A stretch of 64,000 bases of DNA. Origin: Aldehydirespirator sp965200005 (GTDB taxonomy: Bacteria; Actinomycetota; Acidimicrobiia; Acidimicrobiales; Aldehydirespiratoraceae). Shown piece by piece: positions 18,673-27,461 of this stretch. The notes under the pieces were generated by a model. It was not told the origin of the DNA and ran no database searches. It saw only the letters and a list, made by a program, of their open reading frames with translations. Position numbers and translations under genes: made by a program. Every line of letters starts with the position of its first letter. Position 1 is the stretch's first letter. Where the stretch lies: NCBI GenBank assembly GCA_965200005.1, contig OZ241331.1:62001-126000 (forward strand), read 5' to 3'.

Positions 18673-18772
18673 CTACGACCCTCGGTGCCAGCTCCAGTCC
18701 GTTGTCGATTAATTCGATCGAGTCTCACTACACCGCTTCAGCTAGCGGCTCGAACACTCTTAGGCTCATTGC

Positions 18773-18967
18773 GTGACCCGCTACCTGCTGGCGCATCAGG
18801 GTGGATGGGATGAAGCGCTGCTGGTGGTTGCTCCTGTGCTGGTGTTTGCTGGGATTGTCTGGCAGGCCCGCCGTCACGCCATCCGCGGCGCTGCCGATGA
18901 TGGCTCGGGCGAGGACACACCCGACGACAACTTGAACTCGTCAGACTCTCGTCAGATTGAAGAGTGA
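18773..18967 (+). CDS. Small single-pass membrane protein
   Basis: A 64-residue product from a GTG start. It has one hydrophobic segment (ALLVVAPVLVFAGIVW, about residues 15-30) followed by a short basic stretch (RRHAIRG) and a polar acidic tail. It is not recognised. It sits eight bases before the murA stop and is convergent with it. Small proteins of this composition are frequent near cell-wall genes in actinobacteria, but no function can be assigned. Confidence 0.5.
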   Translation: MTRYLLAHQGGWDEALLVVAPVLVFAGIVWQARRHAIRGAADDGSGEDTPDDNLNSSDSRQIEE

Positions 18968-18975
18968 ACAGACTG

Positions 18976-20301
18976 TTAGCAGCGGTAAACGTCGGCTCCT
19001 AGTGACGCGAGCTTGCCTGCCAGGTCCTCGTACCCTCGATCAATGTGATTGGTGGCGCTGACAGTGGTAGTGCCCTTAGCACCCAACCCCGCGACGACAA
19101 GAGCAGCACCGGCACGGATGTCATGAGCTCGCACGGGAGCGCCCGACAAACGGTCAACTCCGTGAACTACAGCGTGATGTCCAACCGTTCGGATGTCGGC
19201 ACCCATGCGTCGCAACTCGTCCACATAACGGAACCGTCCCGCAAAGACGTTCTCGGTGACGATCCCGACACCAGCTGCCGAGGCGAGCAACACAACAAGG
19301 AAGGGCTTGTAGTCGGTCGACACCCCCGGGTATGGCAGCGTCGAGCAGTCCACACACTCAAGCCGACCCGTAACGATGGCCCTTACTCCACCGTTGATCG
19401 GCGTAATCGTGACCCCCATGCGTCGCAGCGTGCGGAACAGCAGGTTCATGTGATCCGACCGGGCACCTTCGATGACGATCTCACCCCTGCACACCCCAAG
19501 CGCAGCCAAATACGTCGCCGCCACAATGCGATCGGCCACAACGGTGTGATCCGTGGATTGCAGCGAATCCGTAGATCCATCGCTTTGTATGACAATTGTG
19601 GAGGTACCCGCCCCGACGATGCTGGCACCCATTTGTGTGAGGAATTGACACAGATCGACGATCTCGGGTTCACGGGCAGCGTTGTCAATTACCGTCTCGC
19701 CCTTGGCAGCGACCGCGGCCATCAGCAGGTTCTCGGTAGCGCCAACGCTGGGATATTCGAGGGTGAGCCGCGAACCCAGCAGCATCTCAGCTCGTGCTTC
19801 AACGTTGCCATGCACCATGTCGACGGTGGCGCCGAGCGACATCAGACCATGAAGATGAATATCGATCGGGCGAGGTCCGAAATCGTCGCCTCCCGGCAAT
19901 GCGACGCTTGCCTCGCCGCAGCGTGCCAGCATCGGGCCGAGCACGACCACCGAAGCCCGGAAGCGTTCGACGATCTCATAGGGCGCTACCGGTTCGATTT
20001 GTGCGGGCACATCAATGCACAGCACCGAGGGATCCGCCGGATCCCAGCAGACCTGGCAGCCCATAACTCGCAGCAGGTCACCCATCAGGGCAACGTCAAC
20101 GATGCGAGGCACCCCCTTAAGCCGGTAGGAGCCTTCGGCGAGCAAGGTGGCAGCCATCAGCTTGAGAGCCGAGTTCTTGGCACCCGGAAGCGTGACTGTC
20201 CCTTCAAGCGGGGGGCTGGATCGAACAACAATCCGATCCAATGACTCACCTGTCACGTCAGCAGGGTATTGCACCAGCGTTCCCGAACCGTGCATTTCCA
20301 C
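18976..20301 (-). CDS. murA: UDP-N-acetylglucosamine 1-carboxyvinyltransferase, Asp-type
   Basis: MurA transfers enolpyruvate from PEP to UDP-GlcNAc, the first committed step of peptidoglycan synthesis. The 441-residue protein starts its core with LEGTVTLPGAKNSALKLMAA near residue 32 and ends with INHI-like TNHIDRGYEDLAGKLASLGA. At the active-site loop it reads ALPGGDDFGPRPIDIH (residues 134-149), so Asp139 replaces the Cys that fosfomycin alkylates. The same change is known from Mycobacterium MurA and gives intrinsic fosfomycin resistance. The gene is divergent from the MFS transporter with only 44 bases between starts. Confidence 0.95.
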   Translation of the reverse strand: MEMHGSGTLVQYPADVTGESLDRIVVRSSPPLEGTVTLPGAKNSALKLMAATLLAEGSYRLKGVPRIVDVALMGDLLRVMGCQVCWDPADPSVLCIDVPAQIEPVAPYEIVERFRASVVVLGPMLARCGEASVALPGGDDFGPRPIDIHLHGLMSLGATVDMVHGNVEARAEMLLGSRLTLEYPSVGATENLLMAAVAAKGETVIDNAAREPEIVDLCQFLTQMGASIVGAGTSTIVIQSDGSTDSLQSTDHTVVADRIVAATYLAALGVCRGEIVIEGARSDHMNLLFRTLRRMGVTITPINGGVRAIVTGRLECVDCSTLPYPGVSTDYKPFLVVLLASAAGVGIVTENVFAGRFRYVDELRRMGADIRTVGHHAVVHGVDRLSGAPVRAHDIRAGAALVVAGLGAKGTTTVSATNHIDRGYEDLAGKLASLGADVYRC

Positions 20302-20345
20302 AGCGGATCAGTCTCGCTGACTGAGTCGGACATTTTGGTGACGAC

Positions 20346-21926
20346 GTGACAGTTATTCGCACCGTGGTGCGTGGAACCCGCAGCGAGATCCATGCAGAGT
20401 TGACACGCCGACGCGAACTCCGGTGCGACATCGTGGCAGAGCGAGCCATCGCCGATGATCGATTTGCTGCCTCCGGAGGGCCCTTCCGTGACTACGAACG
20501 GAAGCTCCGGGTGAGAGAGGACGGCAGCGAGTGGTCGTTGACTGAGACGATCCGCTACCGGCTGGCGGTGCCGGTGTGGGCCTGGCTGTTCTATGTGCCG
20601 GTGCGTCGGGCCCTGGCTAGGCGCCGCAGTTCGCACAGCTACTGGTGGGCTCCACCCGATCGGCTTGATGCTCGCACGTCGACCGTGCTGGGCTTGCTCT
20701 GCACCATGCAGGTTGTTGATGGCTACCTCGGCACGGTTCTTACCCAGACACTCACGTTCGCCGCCGATGAGTTCGGCCACGGCAACACAGCCCAGGGTGT
20801 GGTGCTTGCCGTGGTGCGGGTTGGTGTGTTGATTGCGCTCGTGTCGGTAGCGATGGCCGATCGTTACGGTCGCCGACGCCTGATCGTGGCCTCAGGGCTC
20901 GGTAGTTGCATCGCTACTGCATTGGGCGCGCTGTCCCCTGAACTCTGGTTCCTGGGTGGCAGCCAACTGATTGCTCGAGGCTTGTCGACGGCGCTGGGCG
21001 TGTTGATCGTGATCGTGGCGGCCGAGGAGATGCCTGCACGCTCGCGCGCCTGGGCACTGTCGGTTCTGGCGCTATGTGCAGGTCTTGGAGCCGGCATGGC
21101 CGTCTGGGTGCTCCCGGCGGCCGATCTTCACGTGTCTGCCTGGAGGCTTGTCTATCTCGTGCCGCTGCTGGGTGTGCTGGCCATCACTTGGGCGGGGCGA
21201 CGACTTCCAGAGAGTCGACGTTTTGTGGCACTAGCCACAGCCCACGCATCGTCAGCCTCGGAGGATGCGGACACGAGTGTTGATCGCTTTGTAGAAGCGA
21301 AACGGCCGGTCGACGACGCCGAGGTCGCTGCTCGTCGGCGGCGACGGTTGAGGTTGCTGGCCACCTCTGCGTTTCTGATTGCGCTGTTTGCGGCACCGGC
21401 ATCGGGGCTTCAAAACGACTTTCTTAAGGACGAGCGTGGCTTCTCCGCCGGTGCCATCTCACTGTTCACACTCACTACGAGCACACCCGCCGGTATCGGC
21501 ATTCTTGTGGGGGGTTATCTCGCCGACCGCAAAGGCCGCCGTCCCGTGGGTGCGACCGGCCTGGCGCTCGGAGCCGTAGCTGCTGCAACTGCTTTCTTCA
21601 CCGACGGTGCGGCTCTATGGCTACTGACACTGACCGGCGTATTGGTCGGGGCTATGACGGTGCCCGCACTGGGGGTTTACGGCCCTGAGCTATTCGGCAC
21701 CCAGGGTCGGGGGCGTGCCAATGGGTTGATCACAACAATCGGAGTCACGGGCAGCGCTACCGGTCTGTTCGTGGCCGGCTGGTTGTCAGACACTTTGAGT
21801 GGCCGGCTCGGGCCTGCACTGGCGTTGCTCGCTTTGGGGCCTCTAGTGGTGGCCGTGCTTGTGCTAGTGAAGTTCCCCGAGACAGCTGGAGTCAAGCTCG
21901 AAGACCTCAACCCCGAAGACCGCTAG
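20346..21926 (+). CDS. Major facilitator superfamily transporter
   Basis: A 526-residue protein with about twelve membrane segments and the MFS loop motif MADRYGRRRL after helix 2 (about residue 172), echoed in the second half by GGYLADRKGRRPVG. An unusual N-terminal cytoplasmic part of about 110 residues, rich in Arg and Glu, precedes the first helix (STVLGLLCTMQVVDGYLGTVL). The two halves are joined by a charged loop near residues 300-340. A GTG at 20346 is used as start; a later start would trim the extension. Close divergence from murA suggests shared promoter DNA. Substrate unknown. Confidence 0.85.
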   Translation: MTVIRTVVRGTRSEIHAELTRRRELRCDIVAERAIADDRFAASGGPFRDYERKLRVREDGSEWSLTETIRYRLAVPVWAWLFYVPVRRALARRRSSHSYWWAPPDRLDARTSTVLGLLCTMQVVDGYLGTVLTQTLTFAADEFGHGNTAQGVVLAVVRVGVLIALVSVAMADRYGRRRLIVASGLGSCIATALGALSPELWFLGGSQLIARGLSTALGVLIVIVAAEEMPARSRAWALSVLALCAGLGAGMAVWVLPAADLHVSAWRLVYLVPLLGVLAITWAGRRLPESRRFVALATAHASSASEDADTSVDRFVEAKRPVDDAEVAARRRRRLRLLATSAFLIALFAAPASGLQNDFLKDERGFSAGAISLFTLTTSTPAGIGILVGGYLADRKGRRPVGATGLALGAVAAATAFFTDGAALWLLTLTGVLVGAMTVPALGVYGPELFGTQGRGRANGLITTIGVTGSATGLFVAGWLSDTLSGRLGPALALLALGPLVVAVLVLVKFPETAGVKLEDLNPEDR

Positions 21927-22044
21927 TCGCCGCTCAGCCCCTCGTGCCGCTATGCATCGTGTCCATGGTTCACGACCGCGACGCTGATTGGCTCCTTGTA
22001 AAAGCGTTCGGCGCGTGTGACCTGTGACCACTGAAGCGCGTCAG

Positions 22045-23211
22045 CTATTGCCGTGACAAACGATCAAGTTCATCCTCGGCGACTTCGATGGCATCGGTAG
22101 CGAAACGGGGATGGAACAGCGTGTACAGCAGCAGTGCCAACGCAACGATGCCCGCCGGCACCACGGCATCGCCTCGACCGGTGTAGGTCGGGTACAGCAC
22201 GAGTCCTGACAGCAGCGCCGTCCACAACCACAGCACCGTCACGGCACGCCGATGACCATGGCCGAGACGCATCAGACGGTGATGCAGATGTTCCCTGTCC
22301 GCTACTGCAAGACCCTGGCGGCGGATGGCTCGTCTGACAATTGCAAATGCCATGTCGAAGATCGGTACTCCGAGGATTACTAGCGGAATGAACAGCGGTG
22401 CGTAGAAGAAGAATGCCTGACCGCTGAACTCCACAGTGGAGTTCCCGCCCACGCTCATGGTTGCAGCGGCCATGAGGAGGCCGAGCAGCAACGCGCCCCC
22501 GTCCCCCATGAAGACTCGGGCCGGATACAGGTTGTGTGGCAGGAACCCAATGCAGAGTCCCAGGGTGATGGCTGCCCAGATGGCACCAGGGTTGGAGTGC
22601 TCGATCACTCCTTCATCAGCGAGACGCAGCGCGTATAGGAGGAAGGTGCCCGATGCGATCGCCACGATTCCTGCGGCTAGGCCATCAAGACCGTCGATCA
22701 GGTTGATGGCATTGGCGAGCCCCACGACCCACAGGATCGTGACGAGCCGCGACCAGTCATCGGAGAGCAACACCAGATCCCAGAAGGGCACACGGAAGAC
22801 GGAGATCGACACGCCGCTGACGTATAGGAACACGGCCGAGGCGACCATGCCGGTCACTTTTGCGGGGGCTGATAGACCCTTCACGTCATCTGCGAATCCC
22901 ACGGCGAAGATCAGAGCTGAAGCGGCGACTACCCCAACGATGGCGAGAGGGTTGTCGACAATCGCGGAGGCGGCGTCAAACTCCAGCCCCAGACCTGCCG
23001 AAACGGCCGCGGCCACTACGACTGTTGTGACGACCGCAGCGATCATGGCCGCTCCGCCCGCTACGGGCGTTGACCCGGTGTGGATGTGGTGAGCGCTGGG
23101 CTCTTTGCCTGCGCCGAGGCGGACTGCGAGTGTGGTGGTCAGCGGGATCAGTAGGAACGTTGTTGCTGCGGCAATGACCGCGACAGCTACGAACGGCAGC
23201 AGCGGCTCCAC
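22045..23211 (-). CDS. Undecaprenyl-phosphate N-acetylglucosaminyl 1-phosphate transferase (WecA/TagO family)
   Basis: A 388-residue integral membrane enzyme of the MraY/WecA superfamily, which loads a sugar-1-phosphate onto undecaprenyl phosphate to start synthesis of wall polymers such as arabinogalactan or teichoic acids. Visible motifs are GFADDVKGLSAPAKV near residue 105, NLIDGLDGLAAG near residue 170, FMGDGGALLLG near residue 235 and the cytoplasmic HLHHRLMRLGHGHRRAV near residue 310, which marks the WecA/TagO branch rather than MraY. It follows glyA on the same strand with a 77-base gap, a common actinobacterial order. Confidence 0.92.
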   Translation of the reverse strand: MEPLLPFVAVAVIAAATTFLLIPLTTTLAVRLGAGKEPSAHHIHTGSTPVAGGAAMIAAVVTTVVVAAAVSAGLGLEFDAASAIVDNPLAIVGVVAASALIFAVGFADDVKGLSAPAKVTGMVASAVFLYVSGVSISVFRVPFWDLVLLSDDWSRLVTILWVVGLANAINLIDGLDGLAAGIVAIASGTFLLYALRLADEGVIEHSNPGAIWAAITLGLCIGFLPHNLYPARVFMGDGGALLLGLLMAAATMSVGGNSTVEFSGQAFFFYAPLFIPLVILGVPIFDMAFAIVRRAIRRQGLAVADREHLHHRLMRLGHGHRRAVTVLWLWTALLSGLVLYPTYTGRGDAVVPAGIVALALLLYTLFHPRFATDAIEVAEDELDRLSRQ

Positions 23212-23288
23212 AACTGCTGTCTATAGCGACGAGACCCGGCGGGTTCGACCGAGTCCTACACCGTCGTTGGCCGGACGCGCCAAAAGAT

Positions 23289-24539
23289 TCAGGCGGCGAG
23301 TTCGGGATATGGCGGCTTCGTTGCGCACAGCGCCTCGGCTTCTGCTCTCACGCCAGCTACGGCTCGGTCATCACCACGCTCACGTAGAGCACGCGCTATG
23401 AGGTCAGCGATCACAACCATGTCGGTGGTGTCCATGCCCTGCGTCGTTACGGCAGGCGTGCCGATGCGAACACCGGATGTCACGAATGGCGATCGTGGAT
23501 CATCGGGGACGGTGTTCTTGTTGAGGCTGATGCCAGCATCATCGAGCACTGCTTGGGCTTCTTTGCCGGTGAGATCGGCGTCAAAAGTGCGCAGGTCAAC
23601 CAGCATCAGGTGATTGTCGGTGCCACCCGACACGAGCCGGAAGCCGTGCCCGGCTAGGGCCGCGGCGAGCGCCTGTGAGTTCTCGACAATACGTGTTGCG
23701 TAATCTGCAAACTCCTCTGTTGAAGCCTCAGCGAATGCCACGGCTTTGCCCGCTATGGCATGGTCGAGCGGGCCCCCCTGGAGGCCTGGGAACATAGCTT
23801 TGTCGACCGCTTTCGCGTATTCGCTGCGGCACACGATCGCCCCGCCTCGGGGGCCCCGCAGCGTCTTGTGAGTTGTGAAGGTGACGATGTCGCAGTGCGG
23901 CGTCGGATTGGGATGCACGCCTCCTGCGATGAGCCCCGCTATGTGTGCTGCGTCAAACATCAACATGGCCCCGCACTCGTCGGCTATCGCACGCAACGGT
24001 TCGGGTGGGATTTCCCGGGGGTAAGCGGTGGCTCCTGCAACGATCAGCTTGGGTCGTTCGGCCAGGGCGATGTCACGCAGCTGGTCAAGGTCGATCCGCT
24101 CGTCACTGGCGGTAACGCCATAGGACACGAACCGGTATTGCAAGCCCGAAAAGTTCACGGGCGAGCCGTGCGTGAGGTGTCCGCCATGGTCGAGACTCAT
24201 CCCAAGCACGGTGTCGCCCGGCTTGATCACAGCCTGGTAGGCGCCCATGTTGGCTATGGCGCCTGCGTGTGGTTGCACATTGGCGTGATCGGCCCCGAAG
24301 ATCGAGCAGGCTCCCTGACGGGCAAGGTCTTCGACCTGGTCAGCCACCATGTTGCCGCCGTAGTAGCGCCGACCGGGGTAGCCCTCGCTGTATTTGTTGG
24401 TGAACACCGACCCAGTTGCGGCCATCACGGCCGGACTAGCGAAGTTCTCCGAGGCGATCAACTGGATCGTGCTGTTCTGGCGCCGGATCTCAGCCTCAAT
24501 CAGCTGCGAAACTGCGCCATCAGTTGCGGGCCATGGCAT
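23289..24539 (-). CDS. glyA: Serine hydroxymethyltransferase
   Basis: GlyA interconverts serine and glycine with transfer of a one-carbon unit to tetrahydrofolate. The 416-residue PLP enzyme shows QLIASENFASPAVMAATGS near residue 22, YSEGYPGRRYYGG near residue 50, and the PLP lysine in VTFTTHKTLRGPRGG near residue 225. In related actinobacteria glyA usually lies directly after rpiB; here a 2.7-kb insertion with two accessory genes lies between them. Confidence 0.97.
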   Translation of the reverse strand: MPWPATDGAVSQLIEAEIRRQNSTIQLIASENFASPAVMAATGSVFTNKYSEGYPGRRYYGGNMVADQVEDLARQGACSIFGADHANVQPHAGAIANMGAYQAVIKPGDTVLGMSLDHGGHLTHGSPVNFSGLQYRFVSYGVTASDERIDLDQLRDIALAERPKLIVAGATAYPREIPPEPLRAIADECGAMLMFDAAHIAGLIAGGVHPNPTPHCDIVTFTTHKTLRGPRGGAIVCRSEYAKAVDKAMFPGLQGGPLDHAIAGKAVAFAEASTEEFADYATRIVENSQALAAALAGHGFRLVSGGTDNHLMLVDLRTFDADLTGKEAQAVLDDAGISLNKNTVPDDPRSPFVTSGVRIGTPAVTTQGMDTTDMVVIADLIARALRERGDDRAVAGVRAEAEALCATKPPYPELAA

Positions 24540-24614
24540 CGTGGGACCCTCGATTCTCTAACCAGTGGCAACACGCTGCGCCACACCTTCGAATCAGCGA
24601 ACCGTAGCGCCTGG

Positions 24615-25895
24615 TTATGGGGCTAGGGCTGTTATTGGTATTATGCAGACTCCGTCTGGGCGTTCGAAGCAATAGCTGGTGGCAGTGATCACAATGAGAC
24701 GCTCTGGGTGACCGCAACGGGTGAAATTAAGAGTGTTGCACAGTCTCTGAAGCGTTGCTGCTGCTTGGTTTATTGCGGCTGGTCCGCCGAGTTTGACTTC
24801 TACCGGTGCCCAACGGCCATCAGGGTGCGTTAGGATGACGTCGACTTCTAGGTTGTAACTGTCTCGATAGTGCGAGAGTGACCAACCAGCCGACTGCGCA
24901 TAGACTTGCAAGTCACGGATCACCATCGACTCGAATAGCCGGCCGGCAAAAGGTAGATCCTTCATCAAACCACCAACGCCGACCCGAAGCGCCGCGGCTG
25001 TAAGTGAAGGATCGACGAGATGCATCTTTGGAGACCGTCGCACCTGGGCACGTGACGCAACATGGGGACGCCATGCCGGTATCTCCTCGAACACAAACAG
25101 CCGCTCCAAAGCAGCCAGATAGCTCGCGACGGTACGGCGCTCAAGAGGTCGTTCGCCACCGGGAGACGTGTCGGCAGCGAGCGTCGTGTGTTTGACCTCA
25201 GTCGCAACGTTTCGTGCTAGTGACATGACGAGCCGTCGTACGCGCACAGGGTCACGCTCGACGCCATCAACTCTTGCGATGTCGGTACGGCAGATCTCGG
25301 TTAGGTACGCCGCAGCTGCTCGTGACGCCACGGCGGGTTTGGACTCATGAAAGCGAGGCCAACCACCACGGCAGGCGATCGCCAGAACATCATGCAGGGC
25401 CAAGCCATCGTTGCCGCTCACTTGAAGCCGCGTGCCATCCAGGAGTTGACGCAGCGAGACTCTTCGGTCGGAGTCCCCACTCTCATACAGACTCATTGGC
25501 CGCATGCGAACTCGCATGATCCGACCGGCCCCCGAGTGTCTGGTGATGTCATCGGGAGGGCTAGCGGAACCGGTCAGGATGAACTGACCCGCCCGACCCC
25601 GGTCATCACAAGCACGGCGCATCGGGTTCCACACCTCAGGCGCCAACTGCCACTCATCAAGCAGCCTCGGTGTATCACCTTCCAGCAGAGAAGTAGCGGG
25701 CATGCCGGCCGCCAGCGCGCCGCTCGCATGCTCGTCGAGATACTCGGCACTACCCGCGAAGCGGCGCGAAGTCCACGTCTTGCCTACCGCTCGTGGCCCC
25801 TCTACGACAACTGCAGGCATCGTGTTGAGCGCCTGACGCACCTCGTCGTCAACCACGCGAGGCACATAGCCTTGGGGTGCAATTGAGCGTGCCAT
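24615..25895 (-). CDS. DUF4143-type AAA ATPase
   Basis: A 426-residue cytosolic ATPase of the AAA/DUF4143 family. Its P-loop VVVEGPRAVGKTW lies near residue 31, Walker B-like PRLLDEWQLAPEVW near 79, and sensor FILTGSAS near 107. A DUF4143 domain follows, with the C-terminal nuclease-like block VDVILTHPDGRWAPVEVKLGG. The D...E-x-K pattern in that block resembles PD-(D/E)xK folds. The ATG at 25895 is chosen because GGGAGGTG lies six bases before it; an upstream start at 25940 has no such site. The role of this family is uncertain; it recurs in variable genomic regions. It is divergent from the MNT-HEPN gene across a tandem repeat array that probably carries both promoters. Confidence 0.85.
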   Translation of the reverse strand: MARSIAPQGYVPRVVDDEVRQALNTMPAVVVEGPRAVGKTWTSRRFAGSAEYLDEHASGALAAGMPATSLLEGDTPRLLDEWQLAPEVWNPMRRACDDRGRAGQFILTGSASPPDDITRHSGAGRIMRVRMRPMSLYESGDSDRRVSLRQLLDGTRLQVSGNDGLALHDVLAIACRGGWPRFHESKPAVASRAAAAYLTEICRTDIARVDGVERDPVRVRRLVMSLARNVATEVKHTTLAADTSPGGERPLERRTVASYLAALERLFVFEEIPAWRPHVASRAQVRRSPKMHLVDPSLTAAALRVGVGGLMKDLPFAGRLFESMVIRDLQVYAQSAGWSLSHYRDSYNLEVDVILTHPDGRWAPVEVKLGGPAAINQAAATLQRLCNTLNFTRCGHPERLIVITATSYCFERPDGVCIIPITALAP

Positions 25896-25952
25896 CTGGA
25901 CACCTCCCCTGTGCGACCCGACAGTTTCTGGCTCGAACATACATCGATATTC

Positions 25953-26040
25953 TGGCAGTTGAAATGCCCATAAAGTGGCAGTCGGAATGCCTACAAGATG
26001 GCGGTTGTAATGCCCACAAAGTGGCAGTTAGATGGCGGGT
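25953..26040. promoter_or_regulatory. 23-bp tandem repeat array, probable operator between divergent genes
   Basis: Three full 23-base units begin at 25953, 25976 and 25999, and a partial fourth at 26022. Each starts TGGC(A/G)GT and contains AATGCC eleven bases on, so every unit holds a GGCA...TGCC-like dyad, and each full unit ends in a CATAAAG/ACAAAG-like stretch. The array sits 58 bases upstream of the ATPase start and 27 bases upstream of the nearest start of the MNT-HEPN gene. Evenly spaced dyads in a divergent promoter are typical of co-operative repressor sites; the repressor is not identified. Confidence 0.65.
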
Positions 26041-26066
26041 TTGCGGGGTCGGTTAGGTTCGGCGTC

Positions 26067-27302
26067 GTGAGCGCTACGCGAACGCTTGAGCGTTATGTGC
26101 CGACTATGCAGGACGCTCAGAATGCTGCTGCTGCGGTCGCTGAGTGTGGGGCGTCGCGAGTGCTGGTGTTCGGGTCGGTTGCTCGGGACGAATCGAAGTC
26201 CGATAGCGATATTGATCTTGTAGCGATCTTCGACGACCTTGCCGATTACAGCGCGCGCAGGCGTCTCCGGGGAGAGTTAGCAAGCGCGGCACGGCGTGCC
26301 GTCAAGTCCGTCCCGAATGTTGACGTGTTCGTGACGGATCGTCCCGAGTGGCGCATACGCACGGGGCAGGTTTCAGCATCCTTTGAGGCGAACATTGCTC
26401 GAGACGCTGTAGAACTCTTTGACCGTGCTCCGGTATGTGAGGTTCGTTGGGGGAAGGACATTGGCTTGCCTGCTACCAACGAACATGAGGCTCTGCAGCG
26501 CCTCCAGGAGATGAGCGAAGCCTTGGGGAACATGACATCAACCTTGTTCCCGGACGAGATGGAACTGACGTCAACGCAGGCGCGGCGGCGCGACGTCCTG
26601 CGACCTCGCCGTCTACGTCGTGTGGCGTCGTACGCATCGGTGAGCATTGAAACGGCCCTGAAGTCTCTGGCGGCTTTCTCGGGTGTCCGCCCACCACGTA
26701 GCCACGACATCTGGAAGCTCTTGTCACTTACCGGCGAATACTCGGATCTGGTCGCGATGATTCTGTCGGAGTTACGAGACAACTCTCTGCGGCTCGACAT
26801 GCCGTCCTTCGATGACATCGGAATGTGGCAACAGGCGGGTACCTATCTCGCCGATTGGACCGAGGTTGACCTTGAGTACCTGAGCGAACACGTTCCCAAA
26901 CTGGTGCAAGCGTGTTGCCACATCGCTGACCTGACGTTTTATGTCGTGGCGGACGACCACAAGTCTGATCCTCGGGTTCTGTCAACCTACGTAGAGATAC
27001 GTGAAGCCAAGCGTAGAGTCGCCTCTGGTGACTTCGTCACCGGCAAGTTGCACCCCGCGCGTAAACGGGGAGTACTTGCCTGGCTCGGAGGCCTTCGTAG
27101 GAGACGGCGGCCGAGTCGTTCAGAATTTGACGGGCAACTGCAACTTCCCGTCTTTCCGGAGCCTGTGGAGTGCGAGGGTGTCACGGCTAGCGGCGCCAGC
27201 TGCACACGGCCCGTCAAGTTCGTGCCATGTCCAAATCATCCGGGCAGTCCCGGTAGCCAGACGGTGATGCGGCGACAGCAGCCGTGGGTAACCGCCAGCT
27301 AG
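26067..27302 (+). CDS. Minimal nucleotidyltransferase (MNT)-HEPN fusion protein
   Basis: Residues about 15-105 form a minimal nucleotidyltransferase: helix, then LVFGSVARDESKSDSDIDLV (GSxAR plus DxD) and a third acidic strand NVDVFVTD. Residues about 165-310 are helical and look HEPN-like, with an Rx4H motif in GVRPPRSHDIWKLL, the residues that form the RNase centre of HEPN toxins. The C-terminus ends with a basic stretch and a Cys-containing segment (CEGVTASGASC ... CPNHPG) that may bind zinc. In MNT/HEPN toxin-antitoxin pairs (MntA/HepT) the two domains are normally separate proteins; here they are one chain. GTG at 26067 is a tentative start; ATG at 26106 is an alternative. Confidence 0.65.
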   Translation: MSATRTLERYVPTMQDAQNAAAAVAECGASRVLVFGSVARDESKSDSDIDLVAIFDDLADYSARRRLRGELASAARRAVKSVPNVDVFVTDRPEWRIRTGQVSASFEANIARDAVELFDRAPVCEVRWGKDIGLPATNEHEALQRLQEMSEALGNMTSTLFPDEMELTSTQARRRDVLRPRRLRRVASYASVSIETALKSLAAFSGVRPPRSHDIWKLLSLTGEYSDLVAMILSELRDNSLRLDMPSFDDIGMWQQAGTYLADWTEVDLEYLSEHVPKLVQACCHIADLTFYVVADDHKSDPRVLSTYVEIREAKRRVASGDFVTGKLHPARKRGVLAWLGGLRRRRRPSRSEFDGQLQLPVFPEPVECEGVTASGASCTRPVKFVPCPNHPGSPGSQTVMRRQQPWVTAS

Positions 27303-27315
27303 TTGGCCAATGCGC

Positions 27316-27330
27316 GGAACGAAACGTTCC
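27316..27330. other. Perfect short inverted repeat after the MNT-HEPN gene
   Basis: GGAACG and CGTTCC are separated by AAA, fourteen bases past the stop codon of the MNT-HEPN gene. The stem is six base pairs with a three-base loop. No T-run follows, so it could be a weak terminator or a protein-binding site. The remaining gap to rpiB (27331-27461) shows nothing else. Confidence 0.4.
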
Positions 27331-27461
27331 CTAGACCAGCCAGTCGCGGTATCTCGATCGCTCGTCAGCGCACTCTCGTGGCACTAACCGGTCACGGATG
27401 TCGTGGCGGGGACGGGTCAAGCTCGCCGACCGTGATCGTCTCGGAGTGAGTGGTAGGTGTG

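Noticed and set aside
19045..20244. A 399-codon open frame on the + strand
   Set aside because: It is wholly antisense to murA, whose motifs are unmistakable; the product is His/Arg/Asn-rich with no family pattern.
22436..23092. A 218-codon open frame on the + strand
   Set aside because: Antisense to the WecA-like gene, whose DD and DGLDG motifs are well conserved; low-complexity Ala/Thr-rich product.
24540..24614. Possible tRNA in the glyA-ATPase gap, from a CCTTCGAATC word
   Set aside because: No acceptor stem pairing, anticodon arm or D-arm could be built around it.
25953..26040. Possible mini CRISPR array
   Set aside because: The 23-base units are directly contiguous with no spacers, and no cas gene is near; an operator array fits better.
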